The notes: generated by a model not told the origin, from the sequence alone. 64,000 nt of DNA from LMUY01 sp964242215 (GCA_964242215.1 CAXTCJ010000001.1:1-64000); one strand, 5' to 3'; counted from the first letter of the stretch, positions 1 through 8,861 are shown. A program made the numbers and translations.

Positions 1-1
1 G

Positions 2-307
2 GCCAGCGGGGCCGGGCCGCTGCTGATCGTGCGGGTGCACGTGCTGCCCAACGTGTTAGGGCCGATCTTCGTCTATGCCACCAGCCTGATCAGCGTCTCC
101 ATGATCCTGGCGTCGGGCCTGTCGTTCCTCGGCCTGGGCACGCGCCCGCCGGAGCCGGAATGGGGGCTGATGCTGAACACGCTACGCACCGCGATCTACA
201 GCCAGCCGCTGACGGCGATACTGCCGGGGTTGTGCATCTTCGCGACCTCGATCTGCTTCAACATGGTCAGCGACGGGCTGCGCTCGGCAATGGACCTGCG
301 GAGCTAG
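2..307 (+). CDS. ABC transporter permease, DppC/OppC type (C-terminal part)
   Basis: This is the last ~101 residues of an inner-membrane permease of the dipeptide/oligopeptide/nickel ABC importer family. The gene starts before the window. The visible segment begins with the cytoplasmic EAA-loop region, where VHVLPNVLGPIFV matches the family's H-x-LPN-x-x-P pattern that contacts the ATPase. It continues with the typical GLSFLGLGTRPPEPEWG stretch and a last transmembrane helix around LTAILPGLCIFATSICFN. The ending NMVSDGLRSAMD is characteristic of DppC, where the related ending is usually N-x-x-GDxLRDxLDPR. The substrate cannot be told from this part. No ATPase gene follows on this strand, so the ATPases should lie upstream or elsewhere. 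Confidence 0.9.
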   Translation, partial: ASGAGPLLIVRVHVLPNVLGPIFVYATSLISVSMILASGLSFLGLGTRPPEPEWGLMLNTLRTAIYSQPLTAILPGLCIFATSICFNMVSDGLRSAMDLRS

Positions 308-311
308 ACCG

Positions 312-451
312 CGTCATGCCAGGGCTTGACCCTGGTATCCACGGGGTTGGACTGGTGACGTCAGACGAGCGCCTGGCACCGCCGCATGCAACACGGCCCG
401 GCCGGCTTTTGCAGCGCGCCGCGGATACCAGGGTCAAGCCCTGGCATGACG
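312..451. mobile_element. MITE-like palindromic element, copy 1
   Basis: A 140-bp element bounded by 29-bp inverted arms at 312-340 and 423-451, starting CGTCATGCCAGGGCTTGACC on the outside. The 82-bp core lies between the arms. A second copy at 6398-6537 has the same length and carries the core in the opposite orientation. There is no coding capacity beyond read-through. Similar 'gtcatgccagggcttgaccctgg' palindromes are, from general knowledge, dispersed in Acetobacteraceae and related genomes. It sits directly behind the permease gene, where it could also act as a transcription-end hairpin. Confidence 0.7.
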
Positions 452-458
452 GTGTTGG

Positions 459-797
459 CTAGGCCCGCTTCTCCCGCGGGACCAGGTACAGCTCCAACGC
501 CGCCAGCGCTGCCTTCATCGTGGGGAACACGTCCAGGTCGCGGCCATAGGCGCATTCCCACAGCACGACGCCCTTCGCCTCGCGGTTCAGGCCCCAGGAC
601 GCCCAGACCGCGCCGGGTTGGTAGACCAGGGCGTAATCCCCGCGCTCCGGGCCGCTTCCTTGGCTCTCGTAGATCGCCACCCGACCGATGACCACGCCTT
701 GGGACGCCAGTTCCCAGCGGAACAGCTGGATCTTGTCGTTGAGCAAAAAACGATCCGTCAGCGGCGCGCGGACCGGGAACGGAATGATGATCGCCAT
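459..797 (-). CDS. Conserved-looking small protein of unknown function
   Basis: A 112-residue soluble protein that I do not recognise. The ATG at 797 is followed by IIIPFPVRAPL. The sequence has mixed charge with several aromatic residues (ALVYQPGAVWASWGLNREA) and ends in a basic tail, PREKRA. No signal peptide, membrane segment or metal motif is visible. It is convergent with the permease across the palindromic element and divergent from the Crp-family gene, so it probably has its own promoter in 798-916. Codon use is like that of its neighbours, which supports a real gene. Function is unknown. Confidence 0.6.
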   Translation of the reverse strand: MAIIIPFPVRAPLTDRFLLNDKIQLFRWELASQGVVIGRVAIYESQGSGPERGDYALVYQPGAVWASWGLNREAKGVVLWECAYGRDLDVFPTMKAALAALELYLVPREKRA

Positions 798-916
798 TCT
801 ATGCGTGACCTTCGAGGACGATTGAGCGATGGGTGGGACCTGCGGACCGGGGGTGCCCCGCAGTCGCGCGATTCTTCGCCGCGTGGCAAACTGGCGGCGA
901 TGACCGGTGCAGAACG

Positions 917-1636
917 ATGACCGAGAGCAGCGCGCCCCCGCGGCCGGCCGAGATGCTGGCAGCGACGCCGCTGTTCAAACGCATCCCCACCGACCAGCTG
1001 AGCGGCATCATCAGCCGCTGCACGTCCCGCACCATGCGGGCCGGCGACACGCTGTTCCGCCGCGGCGACCCGGGCACCACCATGGTGCTCATCATCACCG
1101 GACAGATCCGCATCGTGGTGCCCGGCCCGGGCGGCCGCGAACAGGTGCTGCGCGTCCTGCAGCCGGGCGAAGTGGTCGGCGAGCTGTCCCTGCTGGACGG
1201 CCGCGGCCGCAGCGCGGACGCCGTGGCGCAGACCAATGGCAGCCTGCTCGTGGTCGAGCGGCGGGACGTGCTGGAGGCCATGCGGCTCAATCCGGACCTG
1301 GCGCTGACCATCCTCACCATCCTGACAGAGCGGCTGCGGGCGACCAGCTGGATGCTGGCCGCGATGTCGTTCCACGATGCCGGCGCGCGGCTCGCGATCA
1401 TCTTGCTGACGCTCGCGCAGCAGCGGGCCGGACGCCGGGTCGACATGACGCAGTCCGCACTCGGCGAGCGGGTCGGTGCCACGCGCGAGACGGTGAACCG
1501 CAAGCTGCGGGAGTGGCAGACCGCCGGCATCATCGCGCTGGAACCCGGCCGCATCACCGTGCTGGACCCGGTCGCCTTGCGCAGCCACGCCCCACTGACC
1601 GACATGCCAGACGACGCGGTCCTGAACCTTTGGTGA
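917..1636 (+). CDS. Crp/Fnr-family transcriptional regulator
   Basis: A 239-residue DNA-binding regulator. Residues ~15-135 form the cyclic-nucleotide-binding beta-roll, with GELSLLDGRGRSADA at 88-102 matching the CRP phosphate-binding cassette (GEL...RSA). The long dimer helix follows, then a winged helix near 175-225. The recognition helix TRETVNRKL keeps Arg190, Glu191 and Arg195, the equivalents of E. coli CRP R180/E181/R185 that read TGTGA. There is no N-terminal Cys cluster, so it is not an oxygen-sensing Fnr. I chose the ATG at 917 because the family domain begins just after it; a GTG at 833 would add 28 unlike residues. The carbohydrate genes that follow, with a CRP-type site at 1725, are its likely targets. 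Its ligand is unknown. Confidence 0.88.
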   Translation: MTESSAPPRPAEMLAATPLFKRIPTDQLSGIISRCTSRTMRAGDTLFRRGDPGTTMVLIITGQIRIVVPGPGGREQVLRVLQPGEVVGELSLLDGRGRSADAVAQTNGSLLVVERRDVLEAMRLNPDLALTILTILTERLRATSWMLAAMSFHDAGARLAIILLTLAQQRAGRRVDMTQSALGERVGATRETVNRKLREWQTAGIIALEPGRITVLDPVALRSHAPLTDMPDDAVLNLW

Positions 1637-1724
1637 CGAAGCCGGGCGGGCGACGATTGCTGCAGCCGAATCACGATGCATCCTTCCTTCGCCGCGCAGG
1701 ATGGAGGGTCGCGTGACCCCGGGC

Positions 1725-1740
1725 TGTGACGTGCGTCACA
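1725..1740. promoter_or_regulatory. CRP-type operator TGTGA-N6-TCACA
   Basis: TGTGACGTGCGTCACA is a perfect match to the CRP half-sites with the standard 6-bp spacer. It lies 89 bp behind the Crp-family gene and 75 bp ahead of the debranching-enzyme start at 1815. The regulator encoded just upstream keeps the Arg-Glu...Arg recognition residues that bind TGTGA. Activation or autoregulation is inferred from position only. Confidence 0.6.
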
Positions 1741-1814
1741 CCGAACGTCAGGAAGTGCCAAGCTGGCTGCCGCCGCACTCTGCGGGCACAGTGCGGCGGC
1801 AGTATGGAGCCGGC

Positions 1815-3695
1815 ATGGACCTGAGCATCGAAGACGGGCCGGAATGGCTCGAGCCGGACGGGCTGGGTGGTTTCGCGTTCGGCACCGCCGGGCTGATCCG
1901 GACCCGGCGCTACCACGCACTGTTGCTCGCGGCCTCCCCCGCCGGCCGGTTCGTGCTGGTGAACGGGATGGAGGTGTGGGCCGAGACGCCAGCCGGCCGG
2001 TTCGCGCTCAGCAGCCAGGCCTACCTGCCCGACACGGTGTATCCCGACGGCCGCTCCCACCTGCGCGGCTTCACCGCCGATCCGTGGCCCACTTGGCAGT
2101 TCGTGCTGCCCGACGGCACGGCCGTGACGCAGGAGATCTTCGTCGCGCGCAACTCGGCCGAAACGCTGCTGCGATGGCGCGCCGACCGGCCCGTGAAGCT
2201 GCAGGTGCGGCTGCTGATGTCGGGCCGCGACTACCACTCGCTGCATCACGAGAACCCGGCCTTCGACTTCACCACCCACCGGGACCGCGACGCCCTGATC
2301 TGGCGCCCATACCCCGGCGTGCCAGCGGTCACGGCGCGCGGTGAGTTCACCTGGGCGGACGACCCGGTCTGGTATCGCCGCTTCCACTACGCCGTCGAGG
2401 TCGAGCGCGGCATGGACGACGGCGAGGACCTCGCCTCCCCCGGCACCTTCAGCTTCGATCTCCCGGCCACGCTGGCCTTGCGGGCGGACGCGCCGGCAAC
2501 GTACCCGCTCGGGGCCCTCGAGGCACCCGAGCGGGCACGGCGAGCCCGCCCGGCGCGCGACGTGGCGGCCGATGCGTATCTCGCGACGCGGGACGGCCGG
2601 CTCACGATCATGGCCGGGTATCCCTGGTTCACCGATTGGGGCCGCGACACCTTCATCACCATGCGCGGCCTACTGATCGCGCGCGGGCGGCTGCAGGAAG
2701 CGGCCGACATCCTGCTGGCCTGGACCAGCCATGTCAGCGAGGGAATGCTGCCGAACCGCTTCCCCGACGGCACCGGGCAACCCGAATACAACGCCGTCGA
2801 TGCCTCGCTCTGGTTCATCGTGGCCGTGCACGAGCTGATCGAGGCCGGCGGCGCCACCCCGGACGTCGCCGCCCGCCTGCAAGCCGCCTGCATCGCCATC
2901 CTGGAGGGCTACACCGCCGGCACCCGCTTCGGCATCAAGGCGGACCCGCGGGATGGCCTGTTATGGGCGGGTGTGCCCGGCGTGCAGCTGACCTGGATGG
3001 ACGCCAAGATGGGCGACACCGTGTTCACCCCGCGCATCGGCAAGCCGGTGGAAGTGCAGGCTTTGTGGGTCAACGCGCTGGCGATCGCGGGGCGCTGGCC
3101 CGGTGGCGACCGCTGGATCGGCCCCGCCCTGCGCGCCCGCGACAGTGTGGTGGCGCTGTTCCCGGACAAGGCCACCGGCGGCTTGATCGACGTGCTGGAC
3201 GCGGACGGCGTGCCCGGCAAGCGCGACGGCTCGGTGCGGCCCAACCAGGTGCTGGCGGCCGCTGGGCTGCCGATCCCCGTGCTCACGCCGCGTCAGATCG
3301 CCGGCATCGTGGACCTGGTGGAGCGCACCCTGCTCACCCCACTCGGCCTGCGCACGCTCGCGCCCGACGACCCGGCGTATTGCCCGCACTACACCGGCAG
3401 CCTGGCGGCGCGCGACGGCGCGTATCACCAGGGCACCGTGTGGCCCTGGCTGCTCGGGCCGTTCGTCGCCGCCTGGTTGGCCGCACGGGGCAACACCGAG
3501 GAAACCCGGGCCGAAGGGCGCCGACGCTTCCTGCCACCGTTGTACACTCATCTTCATACCTACGGGCTCGGGCACGTGTCAGAAGTCGCGGATGGTGACG
3601 CACCGCACCGGCCCGGTGGTTGCCCGTTCCAGGCCTGGTCGCTCGGCGAGCTGATCCGCATCGAGGCCATGCTGGGAGCACCGGATGCCGACTGA
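1815..3695 (+). CDS. Glycogen debranching enzyme, amylo-alpha-1,6-glucosidase family
   Basis: A 626-residue cytoplasmic enzyme that removes alpha-1,6 branches from glycogen-type glucans. The N-terminal ~250 residues match the bacterial/archaeal GDE N-terminal beta domain (WLEPDGLGGFAFGTAGLIRT, then RRYHALLLA). The rest is an (alpha/alpha)6 barrel with the family segment WFTDWGRDTFITMRGL and, later, HQGTVWPWLLGPF. The ATG at 1815 is chosen because GGAG lies five bases upstream and the conserved domain starts at once. Its last codons overlap the next gene by 11 bp (ATG at 3685), so the two are co-translated. The CRP-type site at 1725 probably controls this operon. There is no GH13 domain, so this is not GlgX. 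Confidence 0.88.
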   Translation: MDLSIEDGPEWLEPDGLGGFAFGTAGLIRTRRYHALLLAASPAGRFVLVNGMEVWAETPAGRFALSSQAYLPDTVYPDGRSHLRGFTADPWPTWQFVLPDGTAVTQEIFVARNSAETLLRWRADRPVKLQVRLLMSGRDYHSLHHENPAFDFTTHRDRDALIWRPYPGVPAVTARGEFTWADDPVWYRRFHYAVEVERGMDDGEDLASPGTFSFDLPATLALRADAPATYPLGALEAPERARRARPARDVAADAYLATRDGRLTIMAGYPWFTDWGRDTFITMRGLLIARGRLQEAADILLAWTSHVSEGMLPNRFPDGTGQPEYNAVDASLWFIVAVHELIEAGGATPDVAARLQAACIAILEGYTAGTRFGIKADPRDGLLWAGVPGVQLTWMDAKMGDTVFTPRIGKPVEVQALWVNALAIAGRWPGGDRWIGPALRARDSVVALFPDKATGGLIDVLDADGVPGKRDGSVRPNQVLAAAGLPIPVLTPRQIAGIVDLVERTLLTPLGLRTLAPDDPAYCPHYTGSLAARDGAYHQGTVWPWLLGPFVAAWLAARGNTEETRAEGRRRFLPPLYTHLHTYGLGHVSEVADGDAPHRPGGCPFQAWSLGELIRIEAMLGAPDAD

Positions 3696-6393
3696 CCCGA
3701 TCTACGACACCGCCGAGGGCCACCGCCTCCGCGCCGCCGACCGGGGGGAGGATTGGCGTCGCTGGGGGCCATACCTGAGCGAGCGCCAGTGGGGCACCGT
3801 GCGCGAGGATTACAGCCCCGGCGGCACTGCCTGGGACTACCTGCCGCACGACCACGCCCGCAGCCGAGCCTATCGCTGGGGCGAGGACGGGTTGGCCGGG
3901 TTCGCCGACGATAAGTTGCTGTGGTGCCTGTCGCTGGCGCTGTGGAACGAGCACGACCCGATCCTGAAGGAACGCCTGTTCGGCCTGACCAACGAACAGG
4001 GCAACCACGGCGAGGACGTCAAGGAGCTGTACTACTTCCTCGATGGCACGCCGACGCACTCGTACATGCGGATGCTGTACAAATACCCGCAGGCGGCGTT
4101 CCCCTACGACCAGCTGATCCGCGAGAACGCCGCCCGCGGCACGCACGACCGCGAGTTCGAGTTGGTCGATACCGGGATCTTCAACGAGCGCCGGTATTTC
4201 GACGTGGTGGTCGAATACGCCAAGGCGTCCACCGACGATATCCTGATGCAGATCACCGCCCATAACCGCGGCCCGGACACCGCCCCGCTGCACATCCTGC
4301 CGCAGCTTTGGGCCCGCAACAGCTGGACGTGGCAGCCCAACCAACCCAAGCCGCTGCTGCAGTTGAATGGGCGCGTCGTGACCGGTCTGCATCCCCGCCT
4401 GCAGAACCCGCGCATGTGCGAGGTGGACGGCTCGCCCGAGTGGCTGTTCTGCGAGAACGAGACCAATTTCCGCCGGCTGTACGGCATGCAGCACGACGGC
4501 CTGGCGAAGGACGGCATCAACGACCGCATCGTGAACGGCCGCATGGACACGGTCAGCCCGTTCGCCCGCGGCACCAAATGCGCCGCCCACCAGCGGTTCG
4601 ACATCCCCGCCGGCGGCAGCGCAACCGTCCGCCTGCGCCTGCGCCGCGATCCGACGGACGACGCTTTCACCTGGTTCGACACGGTGATGGAGGCGCGCCG
4701 CAGCGAGGCCGACGAGTTCTACGCCGCCCTGCAGCGCGGCATGCCCGACCCCGACGCCCGGTTGGTGCAGCGCCAGGCGCTCGCCGGCATGCTGTGGTCC
4801 AAGCAGTTCTACATGTTCGACGTGCGCAAGTGGCTGGACGGGGACCCGGGCCAACCCGCCCCGCCCGCCGAACGCCTCACCGGCCGCGACAGCGAGTGGC
4901 GCCACCTGGACAACGCCGACATCATCAGCATGCCGGATACCTGGGAATACCCCTGGTACGCCGCGTGGGACCTGGCGTTCCACTGCACCACCTTCGCCCT
5001 GATCGACCCGGTGTTCGCCAAAAACCAACTGCTGCTGCTGATGCGCGAACGCTACATGCACCCGAACGGCCAGCTCCCGGCCTACGAGTGGGCGTTCGGC
5101 GACGTGAACCCGCCCGTGCATGGCTGGGCGGTGCTGCGCGTGTTCCAGATGGACCGCACCATGACGGGGGTGGCGGACCGGCAATTCCTGGAGAAATGCT
5201 TCCACAAGCTGCTGCTGAACTTCACCTGGTGGGTCAATCGCAAGGACGCCTCGGGCCGCAACATCTTCGGTGGCGGCTTCCTCGGCCTCGACAACATCGC
5301 GATCTTCGACCGGTCCAAGCCGCTGCCCACCGGCGGCACCATCGACCAGTCGGACGGCACCGCCTGGATGGCGATGTTCACCCTGGACCTGCTGCGCATC
5401 GCCCTCGAACTGGCGCTGGAAGACGCGGCGTACGAGGACATGGCAACCAAGTTCTTCGAGCATTTCCTGTTCATCGCCGAGGCCATGACCACCACCGGCG
5501 GCATCGGCCTATGGGACGAGACCGACCAGTTCTTCTACGACGTGCTGCATTTGCCGGACCAGGAGACCATCCCGCTGCGGGTCCGCACCATCGTCGGCCT
5601 GATCCCGTTATTCGCCGTGGAGGTCATCGGCAGCCGCGCATTCAAGGCCCTGCCGGAGTTCGCCGAGCGCCTGCAATACTTCCTGCACGATCGGCCGGAC
5701 CTGGCCAGTTTGATCTCCAACTGGTCCGAACCCGGCTCCGGCGAGCGCCATCTGCTATCGCTGCTCCGCGGCCACCGCATGAAGATGCTGCTACGGCGCA
5801 TGCTGGACGAGGACGAGTTCTTCTCGCCCTACGGCATCCGCGCGCTGTCGAAATATCACGAGGCGCACCCCTACGTGCTGAAGGTGGACGGTGGGGAATT
5901 CAGCATCGGCTACGAGCCCGGCGAGGGCGTCAGCCACGCGTTCGGCGGCAACTCCAACTGGCGCGGGCCGATCTGGATGCCGATCAACGTGCTACTGGTC
6001 GACAGCTTGCGGGAATTCCAGCGCTACTACGGCGACGATTTCCTGGTCGAATGCCCTACGCGGTCCGGCAAGTTCCTGCCCCTGCACGCGATCGCCGACG
6101 AGTTGTCGGCGCGGCTGACCCGGCTTTTCCTGCGCGGCCCCGACGGCCGGCGTCCGGCGCTGGGCGACGACACCCTGTCGCAGACCGACCCCGAGTTCCG
6201 CGACCACCTGCCGTTCAACGAGTACTTCCACGGCGACACCGGCCGCGGCCTGGGTGCCGCGCACCAGACCGGCTGGACCGGCTGCGTGGCTTTGCTGCTG
6301 TCGGGGCCGGACAGCCCGTGGCGAACGGTCACCGCGCAACACCCGCAAGCGACGGTGGTAACACCGGCCGCCAGGGGGGTCGAGGCCACATGA
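3685..6393 (+). CDS. Large glucosidase with MGH1/GH63-like catalytic barrel
   Basis: A 902-residue protein without a signal peptide. It resembles bacterial proteins annotated as glucosidase or MGH1-like glycoside hydrolase, related to GH63 processing glucosidases and mannosylglycerate hydrolase. Typical segments are NEQGNHGEDVKELYYFLDGT near residue 110, the barrel entry DTWEYPWYAAWDLAFHC, the loop GQLPAYEWAFGDVNPPVHGW, and the late SNWRGPIWMPINVLL. It overlaps the debranching gene by 11 bp, so both should act on the same glucan or storage-sugar pool. The exact linkage cleaved is not evident. The 140-bp palindromic element starts five bases after its stop codon. Confidence 0.82.
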   Translation: MPTDPIYDTAEGHRLRAADRGEDWRRWGPYLSERQWGTVREDYSPGGTAWDYLPHDHARSRAYRWGEDGLAGFADDKLLWCLSLALWNEHDPILKERLFGLTNEQGNHGEDVKELYYFLDGTPTHSYMRMLYKYPQAAFPYDQLIRENAARGTHDREFELVDTGIFNERRYFDVVVEYAKASTDDILMQITAHNRGPDTAPLHILPQLWARNSWTWQPNQPKPLLQLNGRVVTGLHPRLQNPRMCEVDGSPEWLFCENETNFRRLYGMQHDGLAKDGINDRIVNGRMDTVSPFARGTKCAAHQRFDIPAGGSATVRLRLRRDPTDDAFTWFDTVMEARRSEADEFYAALQRGMPDPDARLVQRQALAGMLWSKQFYMFDVRKWLDGDPGQPAPPAERLTGRDSEWRHLDNADIISMPDTWEYPWYAAWDLAFHCTTFALIDPVFAKNQLLLLMRERYMHPNGQLPAYEWAFGDVNPPVHGWAVLRVFQMDRTMTGVADRQFLEKCFHKLLLNFTWWVNRKDASGRNIFGGGFLGLDNIAIFDRSKPLPTGGTIDQSDGTAWMAMFTLDLLRIALELALEDAAYEDMATKFFEHFLFIAEAMTTTGGIGLWDETDQFFYDVLHLPDQETIPLRVRTIVGLIPLFAVEVIGSRAFKALPEFAERLQYFLHDRPDLASLISNWSEPGSGERHLLSLLRGHRMKMLLRRMLDEDEFFSPYGIRALSKYHEAHPYVLKVDGGEFSIGYEPGEGVSHAFGGNSNWRGPIWMPINVLLVDSLREFQRYYGDDFLVECPTRSGKFLPLHAIADELSARLTRLFLRGPDGRRPALGDDTLSQTDPEFRDHLPFNEYFHGDTGRGLGAAHQTGWTGCVALLLSGPDSPWRTVTAQHPQATVVTPAARGVEAT

Positions 6394-6397
6394 GCCC

Positions 6398-6537
6398 CGT
6401 CACGCCAGGGCTTGACCCTGGTATCCACGGGGCTCCGCAAACGCCGGCCGGGCCGTGTTGCATGCGATGCGGCCAAACACGCGTCTGACGTCATGCGCCC
6501 AACCCCGTGGATACCAGCGTCAAGCCCTGGCATGACG
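6398..6537. mobile_element. MITE-like palindromic element, copy 2 (inverted)
   Basis: A second 140-bp copy of the element at 312-451. The arms at 6398-6426 and 6509-6537 each differ from those of copy 1 by about one base. The 82-bp core is the reverse complement of the other copy's core; for example GACGTCAGACG of copy 1 appears here as CGTCTGACGTC, and the GCATGCAACACGGCCCGGCC block is flipped. It fills most of the gap between the glucosidase and the GH5 gene. Confidence 0.7.
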
Positions 6538-6572
6538 GTGTCATTGCTTTGGGGGCGGTAGCGGGACAAGCC

Positions 6573-7610
6573 ATGAGACTCTTATTTGTTGCTGCTATCT
6601 CCTGTGCCATCGCGTCGGCATCTTCAGCCGCTGATTTGCCCCGCCTGGACTATCTGGGCGTCAACCTGTCGGGCGCGGAGTTCGGCAGCCACCCCGAGAC
6701 GGCCCATAACGACCCCGGCATTCTGGGCCACGACTACACCTTCCCGACCCCAGCCGAGGTCGATGCCTATGCGGCCGCCGGGTTCAACGTCATCCGTCTG
6801 CCCTTCGCATGGGAGCGGTTGCAGCCCAAACCCAATGGACCGCTGGACGAAAAATACCTCGCCGGGCTGGACGAGGTTGTCCGCGCGGCCGGCGTCAAGG
6901 GCGTCGCGGTGATCGTGGAGCCGGCTAATTTCGGCTACGGCTACGGTGCCCTGATCGGCAGCGCCGCCACGCCAAACGCCGTGTTCGCCGATCTGTGGCG
7001 GCGCATCGCGCTGCATTACGCGCACCGGCCGTGGGTGATGTTCGGCCTGATGAACGAGCCGCACGATCAGACGCCAGCCGATTGGCTCCCGCCCGCTCAA
7101 GCAGCGATCGACGCCATTCGGGCAACGGGGGCGAAGCAGGAGATTTTGGTGCCGGGCACCTACTACGCCCAGGGCACCTCGTGGGTCACCCGCGGCAATG
7201 CCGCCCAGTTCGCCGAGCACATCACCGACCCGGCGCATAATTCCGCGTTCGAGATCCACCAGTACAACGACGCCGACCAGAGCGGCCGCAGCCCGGGCCC
7301 CGTCTCCGCCACGATCGGCGCCGATCGGCTGCGCGACGTGACCGCCTGGGCCGAGGCCTCGAACCGACGGCTGTTCCTGGCCGAGTTCGGCGCGAACAAC
7401 GATGCGCCGAGCATCACCGCGATGCGCAATCAACTGGCGTTCGTGCAGGAGCACCGCGCCGTGTGGCAGGGCGCGGCGATCTGGGGCGGCGGCCCGTGGT
7501 GGCCGGACGGCTACCCCCTGACGGTGGAGAACAGGGCCGGTGTCTTCGGTCCCCAGATCGCCGCAATGAAGGATTTCCTCCCCAACAAATCGCCTCATCC
7601 CGCACGATAG
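6573..7610 (+). CDS. Secreted glycoside hydrolase family 5 (cellulase-type)
   Basis: A 345-residue enzyme that hydrolyses beta-glucan-type bonds outside the cytoplasm. A signal peptide is clear (MRLLFVAAISCAIASASSA, cleavage near ASSA-ADLP). The GH5 barrel follows: AAGFNVIRLPFAWERLQ near 68-84, the acid/base motif FGLMNEPHD with Glu162, and the nucleophile in FLAEFGANND with Glu271. EIHQYNDAD supplies the conserved His-Tyr region. The ATG at 6573 is chosen because it begins the signal peptide; an upstream ATG at 6507 would read through the palindromic repeat. The length is normal for a single-domain GH5. It is separated from the glucosidase by the repeat, so it probably has its own promoter. 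Confidence 0.87.
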   Translation: MRLLFVAAISCAIASASSAADLPRLDYLGVNLSGAEFGSHPETAHNDPGILGHDYTFPTPAEVDAYAAAGFNVIRLPFAWERLQPKPNGPLDEKYLAGLDEVVRAAGVKGVAVIVEPANFGYGYGALIGSAATPNAVFADLWRRIALHYAHRPWVMFGLMNEPHDQTPADWLPPAQAAIDAIRATGAKQEILVPGTYYAQGTSWVTRGNAAQFAEHITDPAHNSAFEIHQYNDADQSGRSPGPVSATIGADRLRDVTAWAEASNRRLFLAEFGANNDAPSITAMRNQLAFVQEHRAVWQGAAIWGGGPWWPDGYPLTVENRAGVFGPQIAAMKDFLPNKSPHPAR

Positions 7611-7624
7611 CTCGCGTTCATCAA

Positions 7625-7753
7625 TCCTCTCCCGTTCTTCACGGGGGATGTGGCGGCGCAGCCGACGGAGGGGGCGCGGGCACCGCACGTGCCCAAGAGC
7701 CCCCTCCACCATGCTTCGCACGGTCCCCCTCCCCCGCAGCGCGGGGGAGGATG
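7625..7753. repeat. Dispersed intergenic repeat B, copy 1
   Basis: About 130 bp of non-coding DNA between convergent genes. It contains CCGTTCTTCACGG, AGCCGACGGAGGG, GTGCCCAAG, CACCATGCTTCGCA and a closing CCCCCTCCCCCGC run. The same order of blocks occurs in reverse complement at 18844-18961, so this is a dispersed element with at least two copies here. It may serve as a bidirectional terminator. Confidence 0.6.
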
Positions 7754-7759
7754 TGCTAC

Positions 7760-8836
7760 TCAGTCCATCACGATCCGTGGCCCTGCGCTGGCCGGGACGC
7801 CCAACTTCTCCCAAAGCCGTGCCGCCAGGGTCGCGTAAGCCTGACCCGCCGGGCTATCCGGGGCCGCGGCTGCCACCGGACGCCCCGCATCGCCGCTTTC
7901 GCGGATGTCCAGCAGTAGCGGGATCTCGCCCAGGAACTCGACGCCGAGCCGGGTCGCCTCCCACCGCGCGCCGCCATGGCCGAACAGCTCGGCGCGGTGC
8001 CCGCAAGCCGGGCAACAATAGTAGCTCATGTTCTCGACCAGCCCGAGCACCGGGACCTGCGTTTTCTCGAACATCCGCACCCCGCGGCGGGCATCGGCCA
8101 AGGCCACGTCCTGCGGCGTGGAGACGATCAGCGCGCCCGCCAGCTTGAGCTTCTGCGCGATCGTCAGCTGCGCATCGCCGGTGCCCGGCGGCATGTCCAG
8201 GATCATGATATCCAGCTCGCCCCAGTTCACCTGCCCCAGTAATTGCGTCAGCGCCCCCATCACCATGGGGCCGCGCCACACCATCGCCGTTTCCGGATCC
8301 ACCAGCAGGCCGATCGACAGCCAGCGTACGCCCCAGGTCTCCAGCGGGATCATGCGGTCGCCCTGCACCTCGGGCTTGCGGTGCACGCCCAGCATCTGCG
8401 GCAGGCTGGGGCCGTGGATGTCGGCGTCCAGCAGCCCGACCCGCAGGCCGGATCGCGCCAACGCCACCGCCAGGTTCACTGCTGTGGTCGACTTGCCGAC
8501 GCCGCCCTTGCCCGATGCGACGGCCACGATGTGACGCACGCCGGCCAGCAGCTCGGCAGCGGCGGGCGCTGGCGCAGGCGTGGGCGCTGCGGCACGATGC
8601 GCCGTCAGCACCGCGGTCACGTTCAGCACGCCGGGCATCCCCGCCAGCACGGCTTGCGCGCGGGCACGCACCTGCTCCATGGCGCCGGCGGTCTTGCGAT
8701 CGGCGAGCAGGGCCAGATGCACCATCCCGTCGCGCAGCGTCAGCCCCTCGACCAGCCCGGCAGCCACCAGGTCGCGGCCGGACACCGGGTCGGCGAGCCC
8801 GCGCAGGGCGTCCATCAGGGCAGCTTCGGTCGGCAC
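7760..8836 (-). CDS. apbC: Iron-sulfur cluster carrier ATPase, Mrp/ApbC family
   Basis: A 358-residue cytoplasmic P-loop protein that binds and transfers Fe-S clusters. Residues 1-80 are a DUF59/MIP18 domain (LMDALRGLADPVSGRDLV). After a short Pro/Ala linker comes the Mrp ATPase, with the deviant Walker A GKGGVGKST at 109-117 and Walker B-like LDMPPGTGDAQLT near 213. The cluster-binding Cys pair is in CCPAC (Cys275 and Cys278). The GTG at 8836 is chosen because AAGGAAAGG lies just upstream; more distant in-frame starts lack an SD. It is divergent from hflK. No other suf or isc gene is nearby. Confidence 0.9.
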   Translation of the reverse strand: MPTEAALMDALRGLADPVSGRDLVAAGLVEGLTLRDGMVHLALLADRKTAGAMEQVRARAQAVLAGMPGVLNVTAVLTAHRAAAPTPAPAPAAAELLAGVRHIVAVASGKGGVGKSTTAVNLAVALARSGLRVGLLDADIHGPSLPQMLGVHRKPEVQGDRMIPLETWGVRWLSIGLLVDPETAMVWRGPMVMGALTQLLGQVNWGELDIMILDMPPGTGDAQLTIAQKLKLAGALIVSTPQDVALADARRGVRMFEKTQVPVLGLVENMSYYCCPACGHRAELFGHGGARWEATRLGVEFLGEIPLLLDIRESGDAGRPVAAAAPDSPAGQAYATLAARLWEKLGVPASAGPRIVMD

Positions 8837-8861
8837 GGCCTTTCCTTTGTTATCGGCCAAC

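Noticed and set aside
758..1920. Long minus-strand frames across the Crp-family gene
   Set aside because: Antisense shadows with no SD or motif; the plus-strand regulator has clear domain motifs.
3334..5463. A 709-codon open frame on the minus strand
   Set aside because: It lies antisense to two well-supported glycosidase genes, has Arg/His/Val-skewed composition and no family pattern; long antisense frames are expected at this GC content.
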